Positions 19,809 through 31,266 of a DNA stretch of 64,000 nt are shown in pieces. A program made the translations under genes and the position numbers. The notes below the pieces were generated by a model. The model was not told the origin of the DNA and made no database searches. It was given only the letters and a program-made list of their open reading frames with translations. Source of the stretch: Collimonas fungivorans Ter331 (GTDB taxonomy: Bacteria; Pseudomonadota; Gammaproteobacteria; Burkholderiales; Burkholderiaceae_D); assembly GCF_000221045.1 (NCBI RefSeq), contig NC_015856.1, forward strand, positions 2,238,687-2,302,686, written 5' to 3'. Numbering within the stretch: the stretch's first letter is position 1; every line of letters starts with the position of its first letter.

Positions 19809-20459
19809 ATGGCATTCGATCTCGACGAACAGGAACAACTGGCAACGCTTAAGGATTGGTGGAATAAATACGGCAATCTGACGACCTGGGTGCTGATTAT
19901 CGCCCTGGCTGCCTACGCCGGCTGGTCCGGCTGGAATTATTACCAGCGCAGCCAGTCCTTGCAGGCTTCGCAGCTTTACGACGAGCAGCAAAAGGCGGTG
20001 GCGAGCAAGGACAACGCCAAGGTGCAGCGCGCCGCTGCCGATATCCAGCAGAAATTCGGCCGTACGGCGTATGCCGGCATGGCGGCTTTTTCGGCCGCCA
20101 AGGTGGCGTTTGACGCCAATGACCTGAATGCAGCGAAGGAACAGCTGCAATGGGTGCTCGACCATGGCCGCGACGACGACCACAAGGCGCTGGCCCGGAT
20201 CCGGCTGGCTGGCATCCTGCTTGACCAGAAGGCCTACGACGACGGCTTGAAAGTGCTGGCGGCAGACCTGCCGGCGCCTTTCGCCAGCGCGGCGGCCGAT
20301 CGCAAGGGCGACATCCTGGTGGCGCAGAACAAGCTGGACGAGGCGCGCGCCGCCTACCAGCTGGCGCTGGACAAGATGGAAAGCAAGAATCCCGGCAAGG
20401 AATTGATTCAATTGAAACTTGATGCGATTGGCGGAGCTCCAGCCAAAGCCGCAGCCTGA
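19809..20459 (+). CDS. YfgM family tetratricopeptide membrane protein
   Basis: 216 residues. A short cytoplasmic N-terminus (DEQEQLATLKDWWNKYG), one membrane helix (WVLIIALAAYAGWSGW) and a periplasmic TPR-like domain, as in E. coli YfgM, which associates with the SecYEG translocon and the chaperone PpiD. It lies between hisS and bamB as in many proteobacteria, which fits a role in handing envelope proteins to the Bam complex. Confidence 0.9.
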   Translation: MAFDLDEQEQLATLKDWWNKYGNLTTWVLIIALAAYAGWSGWNYYQRSQSLQASQLYDEQQKAVASKDNAKVQRAAADIQQKFGRTAYAGMAAFSAAKVAFDANDLNAAKEQLQWVLDHGRDDDHKALARIRLAGILLDQKAYDDGLKVLAADLPAPFASAAADRKGDILVAQNKLDEARAAYQLALDKMESKNPGKELIQLKLDAIGGAPAKAAA

Positions 20460-20480
20460 TAATTCGGAAAAAGGAAGAAT

Positions 20481-21626
20481 ATGCGTGTGAAGACTCTGCG
20501 AGCTGTTGCTGCCTGTGCCGGTGCGTTGTTGATATTGGGCGGCTGCTCCTTGTTCAGTAGCAAGAAGACAAGCAACCAGCCGGCGCCATTGGTTGAATTC
20601 AATCAAAGCCTGAAGGTGCAACCGGTCTGGAAACAGTCGATCGGCAGCGCTGCCATCTTCACTTTCTCGCCTGTGGTTGCGGGCGACAGCGTGTTTGCCG
20701 CGGCAGCCGACGGCACCGTGACGCGCATCAACGCCGCCAACGGCACGGTTGCCTGGCGCATCAGCGCCGGCACCCGCCTGACCGCCGGCGCCGGCAGCGA
20801 CGGCAACACGGTTGCGGTGGCAGGCGAGAAGGGCATTGTGCTGGCGTTTGACGGCCAGGGCAAAAAAATCTGGCAGGCGCAAGCGTCCAGCGAAATCCTG
20901 TCGGCTCCGGCCGTAGGCCAAGGCCTGGTGATCGTGCGCAGCCAGGACAACCGGATTGCGGCTTATGATGCAGCAACCGGCGAACGCCGCTGGGCTGTGT
21001 TACGCACTTTGCCGCCGTTGACCTTGCGTTCGGCGCCGGGCATCCTGGTCGTGCCGCAGGCAACTTTCCTGTCCTTGCCGGGCGGCCGCCTGTCAGCGTT
21101 GAACCTGACTAACGGCGGTCCGTGGTGGGAAATGGCGATCGGCGATCCGCGCGGCACCACCGAGCTGGAGCGGGTAGCCGACGCTTCCGGCATGCCGGTG
21201 ATTGTCGGCCGTGAAGTCTGCGCCGTCGCTTACCAGGGACGAGTGGGCTGCTTCGACGCCGGCAGCGGCACGTCGCACTGGGCCAAGCCGTTTTCCAGCG
21301 ATGTCGGCGTCGGCAGCGACGGCAAGAACATCTATGCCGCCGACGAGCATGGCGCGGTATCGGCGTTCACCTTGGACAGCGGTGCGGTCGTATGGCAAAA
21401 CAAGCAACTCGCCAACCGCGTGCTGACGACCCCGGCAGTACTGCCTAAAGCAGTAGTCGTGGGCGACTTTGAGGGTTATATTCATTTCTTGTCGCGCGAC
21501 GACGGCGCCCTGATAGCACGGGTTCGTGCAGACAGCAGTGCGGTCCTGCCCAATCCGGTGGTGGCGGGTTCCAATGTGATTTTTCAAACAAAATCGGGAA
21601 CACTGATCGCTATCGCGACAGAGTAA
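20481..21626 (+). CDS. bamB: outer membrane protein assembly factor BamB
   Basis: 381 residues. A lipoprotein signal ends in LGGC (Cys22). The mature part is a PQQ-like beta-propeller with repeated blades such as GTVAWRISAG, GKKIWQAQAS, GERRWAVLR and GAVVWQNKQL. BamB is the outer-membrane lipoprotein of the BAM complex. The stop region carries a short direct repeat (units at 21621-21632 and 21633-21644) with further stop codons. Confidence 0.95.
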   Translation: MRVKTLRAVAACAGALLILGGCSLFSSKKTSNQPAPLVEFNQSLKVQPVWKQSIGSAAIFTFSPVVAGDSVFAAAADGTVTRINAANGTVAWRISAGTRLTAGAGSDGNTVAVAGEKGIVLAFDGQGKKIWQAQASSEILSAPAVGQGLVIVRSQDNRIAAYDAATGERRWAVLRTLPPLTLRSAPGILVVPQATFLSLPGGRLSALNLTNGGPWWEMAIGDPRGTTELERVADASGMPVIVGREVCAVAYQGRVGCFDAGSGTSHWAKPFSSDVGVGSDGKNIYAADEHGAVSAFTLDSGAVVWQNKQLANRVLTTPAVLPKAVVVGDFEGYIHFLSRDDGALIARVRADSSAVLPNPVVAGSNVIFQTKSGTLIAIATE

Positions 21627-21658
21627 CAACTAAGTAACAACTGAGTGAAAACAACTTA

Positions 21659-23002
21659 ATGAAGCCAGTAATTGCACTTGTAGGACGTCCCAATGTCGGC
21701 AAATCGACCTTGTTTAATCGCCTGACGCGTTCACGCGATGCCTTGGTCGCCGATTTGCCCGGCTTGACTCGCGATCGCCATTACGGCGAAGGGCGGGTCG
21801 GCGAACGCCCGTTCCTGGTGATCGATACTGGCGGTTTCGAGCCGGTTGCCAAAGACGGCATCATGCACGAAATGGCGAAGCAGACCAAGCAGGCGGTGGC
21901 GGAAGCCGATATCGTGATCTTCATTGTCGACGGCCGCCAGGGCCTGACGCCGCACGACAAGACCATCACCGATTTCCTGCGCAAATCCGGCCGCTCCGTG
22001 ATGCTGGTGGTGAACAAATCCGAAGGCATGAAGTACACCTCGGTCACCGCCGAATTCTACGAGCTCGGCATGGGCGATCCCTACGTCATTTCGGCCGCCC
22101 ATGGCGACGGCGTGACTGACCTGGTGGAAGAGTCGCTCGACCTGGCTTTCTCCCAGCGGCCGTCGGAAGAGCCGGAGCCGGAAGACAAGGAGCGCGGCAT
22201 CAAGATCGCCATCGTCGGCCGTCCGAATGTCGGCAAGTCGACCCTGGTCAATACCTTGCTGGGCGAAGAGCGCGTGATCGCGTTCGACATGCCGGGCACC
22301 ACGCGCGACTCGATCGAGATTCCGTTCGAACGCGACGGCAAGAAATACACCTTGATCGACACCGCCGGCATCCGCCGCCGCGGCAAGGTTTTCGAGGCTA
22401 TCGAAAAGTTTTCCGTGGTCAAGACTTTGCAGTCGATCTCGGAAGCCAACGTGGTTTTGCTGCTGCTCGACGCGCAGCAGGATATTTCTGAACAGGATGC
22501 CCACATCGCCGGCTTCGTGCTGGAGACCGGGCGTGCGCTGGTGGTCGGCGTCAACAAATGGGATGGCCTGACCAGCGACCGCCGCGACGAAATCAAGATG
22601 GACATGGATCGCAAGCTGAACTTCCTGTCATTTGCGAAATTCCATTTTATTTCAGCGCTGAAATCGACCGGCATTACGCCGTTGATGAAATCGATAGATT
22701 CTGCGTACGCAGCGGCCATGTCCAACCTGACTACGCCAAAGCTCACGCGTGCCCTGATCGAAGCGGTAGAGCACCAGCAGCCGCGGCGCAAGGGTTCGAT
22801 CCGTCCGAAGCTGCGTTACGCCCACCAGGGCGGCATGAATCCGCCTATCGTCGTGATCCACGGCAACGCCCTGGAATCGATCGAAGACAACTATAAACGT
22901 TATCTCGAAAAACATTTCAGAGAAACTTTTTCGCTGGTTGGGACTCCATTACGCATCGAGTTCAGATCCAGTCGGAATCCATACGCTCGCCAGGAAAAAT
23001 AA
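21659..23002 (+). CDS. der: ribosome-associated GTPase Der (EngA)
   Basis: 447 residues with two tandem GTPase domains, each with a P-loop GRPNVGKST (residue 8 and residue 182 regions), switch elements DLPGLTRDR and DMPGTTRDS and the NKxD motifs VNKSEG and VNKWDG, then a KH-like domain ending in NPYARQEK. It acts in assembly of the 50S subunit. It is 32 bp after bamB, the usual order. Confidence 0.97.
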   Translation: MKPVIALVGRPNVGKSTLFNRLTRSRDALVADLPGLTRDRHYGEGRVGERPFLVIDTGGFEPVAKDGIMHEMAKQTKQAVAEADIVIFIVDGRQGLTPHDKTITDFLRKSGRSVMLVVNKSEGMKYTSVTAEFYELGMGDPYVISAAHGDGVTDLVEESLDLAFSQRPSEEPEPEDKERGIKIAIVGRPNVGKSTLVNTLLGEERVIAFDMPGTTRDSIEIPFERDGKKYTLIDTAGIRRRGKVFEAIEKFSVVKTLQSISEANVVLLLLDAQQDISEQDAHIAGFVLETGRALVVGVNKWDGLTSDRRDEIKMDMDRKLNFLSFAKFHFISALKSTGITPLMKSIDSAYAAAMSNLTTPKLTRALIEAVEHQQPRRKGSIRPKLRYAHQGGMNPPIVVIHGNALESIEDNYKRYLEKHFRETFSLVGTPLRIEFRSSRNPYARQEK

Positions 23003-23142
23003 TTTTTTAAAAACACTTTTTTCTGAGCAGTAAATCCGAAAATCGTTTACATTCGTAAAACACCCACCGAGTCATTCGCCGAGTTTATGCTCGATTTTAA
23101 TTTGCATCTGACTTCTAATCACAACAACACAGTGGAGTAGCC

Positions 23143-23379
23143 ATGAGTAATAAAGGGCAATTGTTACAAGACCCGTTTTTGAACGCCTTGCGTAAAGAGC
23201 ATGTTCCGGTGTCTATCTATCTGGTCAACGGCATCAAGCTTCAAGGCCATATCGAATCCTTCGATCAATACGTCGTTTTACTGCGTAATACCGTTACCCA
23301 AATGGTATACAAACACACCATCTCAACCGTAGTTCCTGCACGCGCTGTCAATCTGAATCTTGAATCTGAAGCAGAATAA
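23143..23379 (+). CDS. hfq: RNA chaperone Hfq
   Basis: 78 residues. The Sm1 motif ([19 protein letters not shown]) and Sm2 motif ([10 protein letters not shown]) are complete; the proximal-face KH and Gln8 are conserved. Hfq pairs small RNAs with mRNAs. The acidic tail after residue 70 is short. A Shine-Dalgarno GTGGAG precedes the ATG. The 140 bp between der and hfq are AT-rich and likely contain an hfq promoter, but no clear hexamer pair was found. Confidence 0.98.
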   Translation: MSNKGQLLQDPFLNALRKEHVPVSIYLVNGIKLQGHIESFDQYVVLLRNTVTQMVYKHTISTVVPARAVNLNLESEAE

Positions 23380-23421
23380 CTATTCACTGTCGGCGAGGGC
23401 CGCAGCTACACGAATGTACCC

Positions 23422-24543
23422 ATGCGCGCAGCGCTAGTCGGAGTGGACTTCGGCAAAGGCGACTTTGCCGCAAGTCTGGAAGAACTGTCTTTGCTGGCCA
23501 AGTCTGCCGGCGCGGTGCCTCTCGTCACCATCACCGGCAAGCGCAGCAGTCCCGACGCCGCCTTGTTTGTCGGTTCAGGCAAAGCACAGGAAATAGCCGA
23601 CGCGGTATTTGACGATGAACTTGAAATAGTCATTTTCAACCACGCCTTGTCGCCAGCCCAGCAGCGCAATCTCGAACGTGTACTGAAAGTAAGAGTGCTG
23701 GATCGCACCAGCCTCATACTCGACATCTTTGCCCAAAGAGCCAAAAGCCATGAAGGTAAAGTGCAGGTAGAGCTTGCGCAGCTGCAACATCTGGCGACAC
23801 GGCTGATCCGCGGCTGGACTCACTTGGAACGGCAAAAAGGCGGTATCGGCTTACGCGGACCAGGTGAAACCCAGCTGGAAACCGACCGCCGTTTGCTCGG
23901 CGACCGGGTCAAGGCCTTGCGCGCCAGGCTCGACAAGCTGCACCGGCAACATGCAACGCAACGGCGCGCACGCGGGCGCAGTGCCACTATCTCGATTTCG
24001 CTGGTGGGTTACACCAATGCCGGCAAATCGACCTTGTTCAACGCGCTGGCGAAAGCCGGCGTGTATGCGGCGGATCAGCTGTTCGCCACGCTGGACACCA
24101 CATCCAGGCGGGTTTACCTGGGCGAGGCGGGCAGTGTGGTGATTTCCGATACGGTCGGCTTCATCCGTGAGTTGCCGCATCAACTGGTGGCCGCATTCCG
24201 GGCGACGCTGGAGGAAACCATCCATGCCGATCTGTTGCTGCATGTGGTGGATGCTGCAAGTCCGGCGCGCATGGAGCAGATCGAGCAGGTGAACCTGGTG
24301 CTGAAAGAAATCGGCGCCGACCATATTCCGCAGATTCTGGTGTGGAACAAGATTGACGCAGCGGAACTGGAGCCGGCGGTCGAACGTGATGAGTATGATA
24401 AAATTCAGCGAGTTTTTGTGAGCGCGCAAAAAGGGCTGGGCCTGGATTTATTAAGGCAGGCCATCGCCGAATTCGTGACCGGCAACCCGCCGGCAGCGGC
24501 ATATTCGGCGCCGGCCGCGGAAAATACGCAGCAGCAGGTGTAA
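23422..24543 (+). CDS. hflX: ribosome-splitting GTPase HflX
   Basis: 373 residues. The N-terminal domain (SGKAQEIAD, RTSLILDIFAQRA) is followed by the glycine-rich linker IGLRGPGETQLETDRR and a GTPase domain with P-loop GYTNAGKST and NKID. HflX splits stalled or stressed ribosomes. It is in its conserved place between hfq and hflK. Confidence 0.96.
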   Translation: MRAALVGVDFGKGDFAASLEELSLLAKSAGAVPLVTITGKRSSPDAALFVGSGKAQEIADAVFDDELEIVIFNHALSPAQQRNLERVLKVRVLDRTSLILDIFAQRAKSHEGKVQVELAQLQHLATRLIRGWTHLERQKGGIGLRGPGETQLETDRRLLGDRVKALRARLDKLHRQHATQRRARGRSATISISLVGYTNAGKSTLFNALAKAGVYAADQLFATLDTTSRRVYLGEAGSVVISDTVGFIRELPHQLVAAFRATLEETIHADLLLHVVDAASPARMEQIEQVNLVLKEIGADHIPQILVWNKIDAAELEPAVERDEYDKIQRVFVSAQKGLGLDLLRQAIAEFVTGNPPAAAYSAPAAENTQQQV

Positions 24544-24631
24544 AGCCATTGTTAAGCCGTTGTTTCAAAAGTAAGCGCCTCTAACGAGCATTCCAACCTA
24601 TTTGTTTTATTTACTTAAAGATAACGATCGA

Positions 24632-25930
24632 ATGCTTGGTACCTTATTCAAAAAACTTGGTGTGAAATTTTCGTTGAACGACCCGCAATGGGGCCGGAAT
24701 TCGCAAAATGACAACAAGCAAAACAATGACGGCAAAAAGCCGAATAACGGCGGCCCGCCTGACTTGGACAAGCTGTGGCAGGACTTCAACCAGCGCCTGG
24801 CGCGCCTGCTGGGCAATAAAAACGGCGGTGGCGGCGATTCCAGCGGCGGCGGCTTCAATCCGGGCAGCGCCGGGATGGGAATCGGCGTCGGCGCGATTGC
24901 CGCCGTGGTGGCCTTGCTGTGGCTGGCCAGCGGTTTCTTTACCGTGCAGGAAGGCCAGACCGGTGTTGTCATGACATTCGGCAAGTACAGCCATTCGACC
25001 ACCCCAGGTTTCAACTGGCGCTGGCCTTACCCGATCCAGAGCCATGAAATCGTCAATGTTTCCCAGGTGCGTACGGTCGAGGTCGGCTATCGCGCCAACG
25101 CCAAGAACAAGCAGCCCAAAGAAGCCCTGATGCTGACCGATGACGAAAACATCATCGACATTCAGTTCGCCGTCCAGTACACGCTGAAGAGCGCATCGGA
25201 CTGGGTTTTCAACGTCCGCGATCCGGAGGAAACCGTGCGTCAGGTGGCGGAAACCTCGATTCGCGAAGTGGTCGGCAGGAACAAGATGGATTTCGTGCTG
25301 TACGAAGGCCGTGAAAAAGTGGCGCTCGACACCAGCCAGCTGATGCAGCAGATCCTGGACCGCTATAAGGTCGGCGTGCAGATCACGAATGTCACGATGC
25401 AGGGCGTACAGCCGCCGGAGCAGGTGCAGGCAGCGTTCGACGACGCGGTTAAAGCAGGCCAGGACCGCGAGCGCCAGAAAAACGAAGGCCAGGCTTACGC
25501 CAACGACGTGATTCCAAAGGCGCGCGGCGCGGCTTCGCGCCTGCTGCAGGAAGCGGAAGCGTACAGCGCCCGCGTCACCGCCAATGCCGAGGGCGATGCC
25601 TCGCGCTTCAAGCAAGTGCTGACCGAGTACCAGAAAGCGCCGGGCGTGACGCGCGACCGGATGTACCTGGATACCATGCAACAGATTTTTGCGAACACGA
25701 CAAAAGTAATGGTTGATGCTAAAAGCGGGAGTAATTTATTGTATTTGCCACTGGATAAGCTGATTTCGCAGTCGGTGGCCAGCGCCGTGCCGGGCGCGGC
25801 GGCAGGCAGCGCCGGGACCAGCGCATCGTCGTCGACGATGAAGGATGGCGCCAGCACGGTCGAAACGCGGCCGCAGCCGGACGACCGTTCGCGCGACAGT
25901 CGCGACTCGCGTGATCGGGAGGGCAGATAA
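24632..25930 (+). CDS. hflK: FtsH protease activity modulator HflK
   Basis: 432 residues from the ATG at 24632; a TTG at 24602 would add ten residues. A Gln/Asn/Gly-rich cytoplasmic N-terminus precedes one membrane helix (GVGAIAAVVALLWLASGFF), then the SPFH/band 7 domain (VQEGQTGVVMTFGKY). With HflC it forms the cage that encloses FtsH in the inner membrane. The C-terminus is low-complexity with Arg/Asp/Ser repeats. Its stop shares one base with the hflC start. Confidence 0.95.
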   Translation: MLGTLFKKLGVKFSLNDPQWGRNSQNDNKQNNDGKKPNNGGPPDLDKLWQDFNQRLARLLGNKNGGGGDSSGGGFNPGSAGMGIGVGAIAAVVALLWLASGFFTVQEGQTGVVMTFGKYSHSTTPGFNWRWPYPIQSHEIVNVSQVRTVEVGYRANAKNKQPKEALMLTDDENIIDIQFAVQYTLKSASDWVFNVRDPEETVRQVAETSIREVVGRNKMDFVLYEGREKVALDTSQLMQQILDRYKVGVQITNVTMQGVQPPEQVQAAFDDAVKAGQDRERQKNEGQAYANDVIPKARGAASRLLQEAEAYSARVTANAEGDASRFKQVLTEYQKAPGVTRDRMYLDTMQQIFANTTKVMVDAKSGSNLLYLPLDKLISQSVASAVPGAAAGSAGTSASSSTMKDGASTVETRPQPDDRSRDSRDSRDREGR

Positions 25931-26826
25931 TGAATCGCCTTATCTCCCTGCTGATATTCGTATTCGCCGCGCTGTGGCTGCTGTTTTCGACCATCTTCGT
26001 GGTCGACCAGCGCCAGTACGCGATCCTGTTCGCCTTCGGCGAAGTGAAACAGGTGATCAACCAGCCTGGCTTGCATTTCAAGCTGCCGCCGCCGTTCCAG
26101 AACGTGCTGTTCCTCGACAAGCGCATCCTCACCATCGATCCGCCGGATACCGACCGTTTCATCACGGCGGAAAAGATGAACATCCTGATCGACGCCTTTG
26201 TGAAATGGCGGATTACCGATCCGAAACTGTATTTCGTCAGTTTCGGCGGCGATGAAAAACGCGCCCAGGACCGCATGTCGCAAATCGTCAAGGCGGCCTT
26301 GAACGATGAAATCACCAAGCGCACGGTGCGCGAAGTGATCTCCGGCCAGCGCGGCAAGGTGATGGATTCGATCCGCAGCAAAGTAGCGGAAGAGTCGAAG
26401 CAGATCGGCGTCGACATCATCGATGTGCGCCTTAAGCGGGTTGACTATGTCGACCAGATCAATGCGTCGGTGTACGACCGCATGAAGTCCGAGCGCCTGC
26501 GGGTTGCCAATGAATTGCGTTCCACCGGTTCCGCGGATTCGGAAAAGATCCGCGCCGATGCCGACAAGCAGCGTACCGTGATCCTGGCGGAAGCTTATCG
26601 CGATGCGGAAAAGATGCGCGGCGAGGGCGATGCCAAGGCTTCGCAGATTTACGCCCAGGCATTCGGCCAGAATCCGGAATTCTACAAGTTCTACCGTAGC
26701 CTTGAAGCTTACCGCGCCAGCTTCAAGACCCGCCAGGATCTGATGGTGATTGATCCGAACTCGGAATTCTTTAAATATTTCCGTAGTCCGGCCGGCGGCG
26801 GGGCGGCAGCGCCTGCAAAAAAATAG
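25930..26826 (+). CDS. hflC: protease modulator HflC
   Basis: 298 residues: N-terminal membrane anchor (LISLLIFVFAALWLLFSTIFV), SPFH domain (VDQRQYAILFAFGEV) and a coiled coil with IRADADKQRTVILAEAYRDA. It is the partner of HflK in the FtsH complex. A perfect hairpin follows, so the hfq-hflX-hflK-hflC unit probably ends here. Confidence 0.96.
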   Translation: MNRLISLLIFVFAALWLLFSTIFVVDQRQYAILFAFGEVKQVINQPGLHFKLPPPFQNVLFLDKRILTIDPPDTDRFITAEKMNILIDAFVKWRITDPKLYFVSFGGDEKRAQDRMSQIVKAALNDEITKRTVREVISGQRGKVMDSIRSKVAEESKQIGVDIIDVRLKRVDYVDQINASVYDRMKSERLRVANELRSTGSADSEKIRADADKQRTVILAEAYRDAEKMRGEGDAKASQIYAQAFGQNPEFYKFYRSLEAYRASFKTRQDLMVIDPNSEFFKYFRSPAGGGAAAPAKK

Positions 26827-26856
26827 GCCTTTTGCCGAGGGGCTGGATTATCCGGG

Positions 26857-26893
26857 AATGGCGCCCTCGCTAGCGGCGCCATTCCTTATTTTC
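26857..26893 (+). terminator. terminator after hflC
   Basis: A perfect 9-bp inverted repeat AATGGCGCC/GGCGCCATT with a 9-base loop, followed by CCTTATTTTC. The T run is short, so it may be a weak terminator or an attenuating hairpin before hisZ. Confidence 0.65.
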
Positions 26894-26990
26894 GACGGCC
26901 GTAAATGGCCATTGTCGTATTGATAACCGAGTCCCGGCATTTAGCCGCATTGATCCACAAAAGTAATTTTCCCTAGATTCATTTTTTCCT

Positions 26991-28139
26991 ATGCCGAATT
27001 GGCTTCTCCCTGAAAACATCGCCGACGTCTTGCCGTCCGAAGCGCGCAAGATCGAAGACCTGCGTCGCCTGATACTGGACAATTTCCGGCTGTACGGCTA
27101 CGAGCTGGTCATGCCGCCCATGCTGGAATACCTGGAATCGCTGCTGGCCGGCGCCGGCCAGGATACCGACCTGCGCACCTTCAAGCTGGTCGACCAGCTG
27201 TCCGGCCGCACCCTCGGCATCCGCGCCGACATGACCACTCAGGTAGCGCGCATCGACGCCCATCTGCTGAACCGCGAGTCGGTCACCCGCCTGTGTTACG
27301 TCGGCAGCGTCCTGCATACCCGCCAGATCGGCTTGCACGCCACCCGCGAGCCGTTGCAGATCGGCGCAGAGATCTATGGACACCTGGGGCTGGAAGCCGA
27401 TGCCGAGATCCAGGAACTGGCGCTGGCCACCCTGGCCCTGGCCGGGATCAGCCAGGTACGCCTGGATTTGTGCCATGTTGGCATTTTGCGCACGATTATC
27501 GGCGGCGACGATGCCGCCAAGCTGGATGAAACCGAGCTAGTGGCCTTGCTGGAAGCCAAGGACGTGCCTGGCTTGCGCACCATCAGCGTCGATTACAAGG
27601 CAGAGACCCGGGCCGCCTTGCTGGCCTTGCCGGGCCTGTACGGCGACGCCGGTGTCTTGCAGCAGGCGCGGCAGCTGCTGCCGGCGCTGCCGGCCATCGC
27701 CAAGGCCCTGGACGAACTGGAAACTTTGGCGGAAGCGGCCGGGAAAGATTGCGTTACCGTCGATTTAGCCGATTTACGCGGGTATCATTACGAAAGCGGG
27801 CTGATTTTCGCCGCTTACGTGCCCGGCCTGCCGAATGCGATACTGCGCGGCGGCCGTTACGACGTCGGCGCGGCATTCGGCCGTTCGCGTCCGGCCACTG
27901 GTTTTTCGATGGATTTGCGAGAACTGGCAAGACTGATTCCGGTAGCAACCCGCAAGCGCGCGATCCATGCGCCTTGGGGAATTGAAGCAGGTTTGAAGGA
28001 AAAGATCGTTGAATTGCGCAAGGCTGGGGAAGTTGTGATCCAGAGTCTGCCCGGCCATGAAAACGATCAAGACGAGTTCGATTGCGACCGCGCGGTTGTA
28101 CTCGAAAATGGAAACTGGATTATCAAAAATTTGGACTAA
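26991..28139 (+). CDS. hisZ: ATP phosphoribosyltransferase regulatory subunit HisZ
   Basis: 382 residues with the fold of a class II histidyl-tRNA synthetase catalytic core but without the anticodon domain. Blocks [36 protein letters not shown] and [13 protein letters not shown] are typical of HisZ, which pairs with the short form of HisG in the first step of histidine synthesis. hisG itself is not in the window. A separate true HisS lies upstream, so this is not a second tRNA ligase. Confidence 0.94.
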   Translation: MPNWLLPENIADVLPSEARKIEDLRRLILDNFRLYGYELVMPPMLEYLESLLAGAGQDTDLRTFKLVDQLSGRTLGIRADMTTQVARIDAHLLNRESVTRLCYVGSVLHTRQIGLHATREPLQIGAEIYGHLGLEADAEIQELALATLALAGISQVRLDLCHVGILRTIIGGDDAAKLDETELVALLEAKDVPGLRTISVDYKAETRAALLALPGLYGDAGVLQQARQLLPALPAIAKALDELETLAEAAGKDCVTVDLADLRGYHYESGLIFAAYVPGLPNAILRGGRYDVGAAFGRSRPATGFSMDLRELARLIPVATRKRAIHAPWGIEAGLKEKIVELRKAGEVVIQSLPGHENDQDEFDCDRAVVLENGNWIIKNLD

Positions 28140-29456
<1,317 letters not shown>

Positions 29457-29463
29457 AAGCAAT

Positions 29464-30000
29464 ATGAACAAATCAGATGATAAAGACCTGTGGGTCTCGT
29501 GGGATGAATATCACCGCATAATTGAAAAACTGGTATTGAACGTGCACGCCTCCGGCTGGCAGTTTGACCAGGTGTTGTGCCTGGCGCGCGGCGGCTTGCG
29601 CCCGGGCGACGTGTTTTCGCGCATTTTCGACGTGCCGCTGGCGATCCTGTCGACCAGTTCTTACCGCGAAGATGCGGGCACGGTGCGCAGCGAACTCGAC
29701 ATCGGCAAGCACATCACCATGAGCCGCGGCGCCTTGTCGGGCCGGGTGCTGGTGGTGGACGACCTGGTCGATTCGGGCGTGACGCTGGACAAGGTCCTGC
29801 ATCACCTGAAGGAAAACTACGCGCCGGTGACCGAAGTGAAATCCGCAGTGATCTGGTGGAAGGCATGTTCTTCGCTGAAACCGGATTTTTACGTCGATTA
29901 CCTGCCGACCAATCCGTGGATCCACCAGCCTTTCGAAGAATACGACAGCCTGCGTCCGCACCAGCTGGAAGCATGGAGCAAAAAGGGCGTATCGCGATAA
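29464..30000 (+). CDS. phosphoribosyltransferase (hypoxanthine/xanthine-guanine type)
   Basis: 178 residues of type I PRTase. The PRPP motif VLVVDDLVDSGVTL and the early CLARGGLRPGDVF loop are intact. In Burkholderiales a protein like this follows purA and is probably a purine salvage enzyme related to Gpt; exact base preference cannot be read from sequence. Last gene before a strong terminator. Confidence 0.88.
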   Translation: MNKSDDKDLWVSWDEYHRIIEKLVLNVHASGWQFDQVLCLARGGLRPGDVFSRIFDVPLAILSTSSYREDAGTVRSELDIGKHITMSRGALSGRVLVVDDLVDSGVTLDKVLHHLKENYAPVTEVKSAVIWWKACSSLKPDFYVDYLPTNPWIHQPFEEYDSLRPHQLEAWSKKGVSR

Positions 30001-30016
30001 GCGAAGTTGCCCGCGC

Positions 30017-30051
30017 AAAAAGCCTCGCTGCCGAAACAGCGAGGTTTTTTT
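30017..30051. terminator. bidirectional terminator
   Basis: Stem CCTCGCTG/CAGCGAGG with a 6-base loop, an A run before it and seven T after it. It separates the + strand purA unit from the convergent minus-strand sugar operon. Confidence 0.92.
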
Positions 30052-31264
30052 ACGCCTGTTGTCCCAGGCTGACCCAGCTGGCATCCTGCGCATGGCTGCG
30101 CAGCACGGCCTCGATGAATTCCATGCCTTGCACGCCGTCCTTGACCGTGGTCAGGAAGCGGCTATGGTCCGGGATCGGCCGGCCGTCGTTGCGCGCCGAG
30201 ATCTGCTGGGCAGCATCGACATAGAGCTGGGCAAACGCTTCCAGGTAGCCTTCCGGATGGCCGGCCGGGACCCGGGTAGCATGCGCCGCTGCCTGGCCCT
30301 GCACGCGGCCGCGCGTCAGGCATTGCGCCTGGCCGCCTTGCGGCGTGAACCACAGCTGGTTCGGGTTCTCCTGGTCGAACCCCAGGCTGGCCTTGCTGCC
30401 GTATAGCCGCAGCCGCAGCGCGTTCTCGCAGCCGGTGGCGACCTGGCTGGCCCACAGCGTGCCGCGGGCGCCGTTGGCGTAGCGCAGCATCACTTGCACA
30501 TGGTCGTCGACCAGGCGTCCCGGCACGAAGGTATGCAGTTCGGCCAGCAGCTGGGTCGGCGTCGCGCCGCTGACGTATTGCGCCAGCTGATAGGCATGGC
30601 TGCCGACATCGCCCAGGGTGCCCGCCGGGCCGTTGCGCGCCGGATCGGAGCGCCAGCCGAGCGCCGCCGGATCTTGGGTGCCGTCGTCGGCAGCGGCTGA
30701 GGCGGCGGGTATCTCGTCGGCCAGCCAGTCCTGCGAATACTCTACTTGCAGCAAGCGCAATTCACCCAGCGCGCCGGATTCAACCAGCTCCTTGGCATGG
30801 CGCACCATCGGATAACCGGTGTAGGTATGGGTGAGGGCGAACACCAGGTTCTTGCGTTGCGCCAGGGCCGCCAGCGCTTGCGCCTCTTGCAGCGAAACGG
30901 CGAGCGGCTTGTCGCAGATGACATGGATGCCGGCTTCCAGGAAAGCAGTGGCGACCGGCGCGTGCAGGTAGTTGGGGGTGACGATAGCCACTACGTCGAT
31001 GCCGTCCGGGCGGGCCGCTTCGCGTCGCGCCATGTCTTGATAATCGGAGTAGCTGCGGCTGCGGTCCAGGCGTATCGCGGCGGCGCTCGATGCCGCTCGC
31101 AGCGGATTGCCGGACAGCGCTCCCGCCACCAGTTCGTAGTGGTCGTCGAGCCGTGCAGCCATGCGGTGCACGGCGCCGATGAAAGCGCCGTCGCCGCCGC
31201 CCACCATGCCCAGCCGCAAACGCCGTGGCAGCCTGGTTTCCTGTTTGCCGTGATTGATGCCCAT
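30050..31264 (-). CDS. Gfo/Idh/MocA family oxidoreductase (sugar/inositol dehydrogenase)
   Basis: 404 residues from the ATG at 31264, just after the epimerase stop; the frame is open further upstream but that part overlaps the epimerase gene. The NAD site is MVGGGDGAFIGAVHR, the catalytic-site Lys is in ICDKPLAVS, and GTLGDVGSHAYQLAQY carries the usual His. Related proteins oxidise inositols, glucosides or keto-sugars. Last gene of a minus-strand operon with an epimerase and a ribose-type ABC importer. Substrate not identifiable. Confidence 0.88.
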   Translation of the reverse strand: MGINHGKQETRLPRRLRLGMVGGGDGAFIGAVHRMAARLDDHYELVAGALSGNPLRAASSAAAIRLDRSRSYSDYQDMARREAARPDGIDVVAIVTPNYLHAPVATAFLEAGIHVICDKPLAVSLQEAQALAALAQRKNLVFALTHTYTGYPMVRHAKELVESGALGELRLLQVEYSQDWLADEIPAASAAADDGTQDPAALGWRSDPARNGPAGTLGDVGSHAYQLAQYVSGATPTQLLAELHTFVPGRLVDDHVQVMLRYANGARGTLWASQVATGCENALRLRLYGSKASLGFDQENPNQLWFTPQGGQAQCLTRGRVQGQAAAHATRVPAGHPEGYLEAFAQLYVDAAQQISARNDGRPIPDHSRFLTTVKDGVQGMEFIEAVLRSHAQDASWVSLGQQA

Positions 31265-31266
31265 GT

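Noticed and set aside
26991-28139. A second histidyl-tRNA synthetase
   Set aside because: It lacks the anticodon-binding domain and matches HisZ; the true HisS is at 18404-19783.
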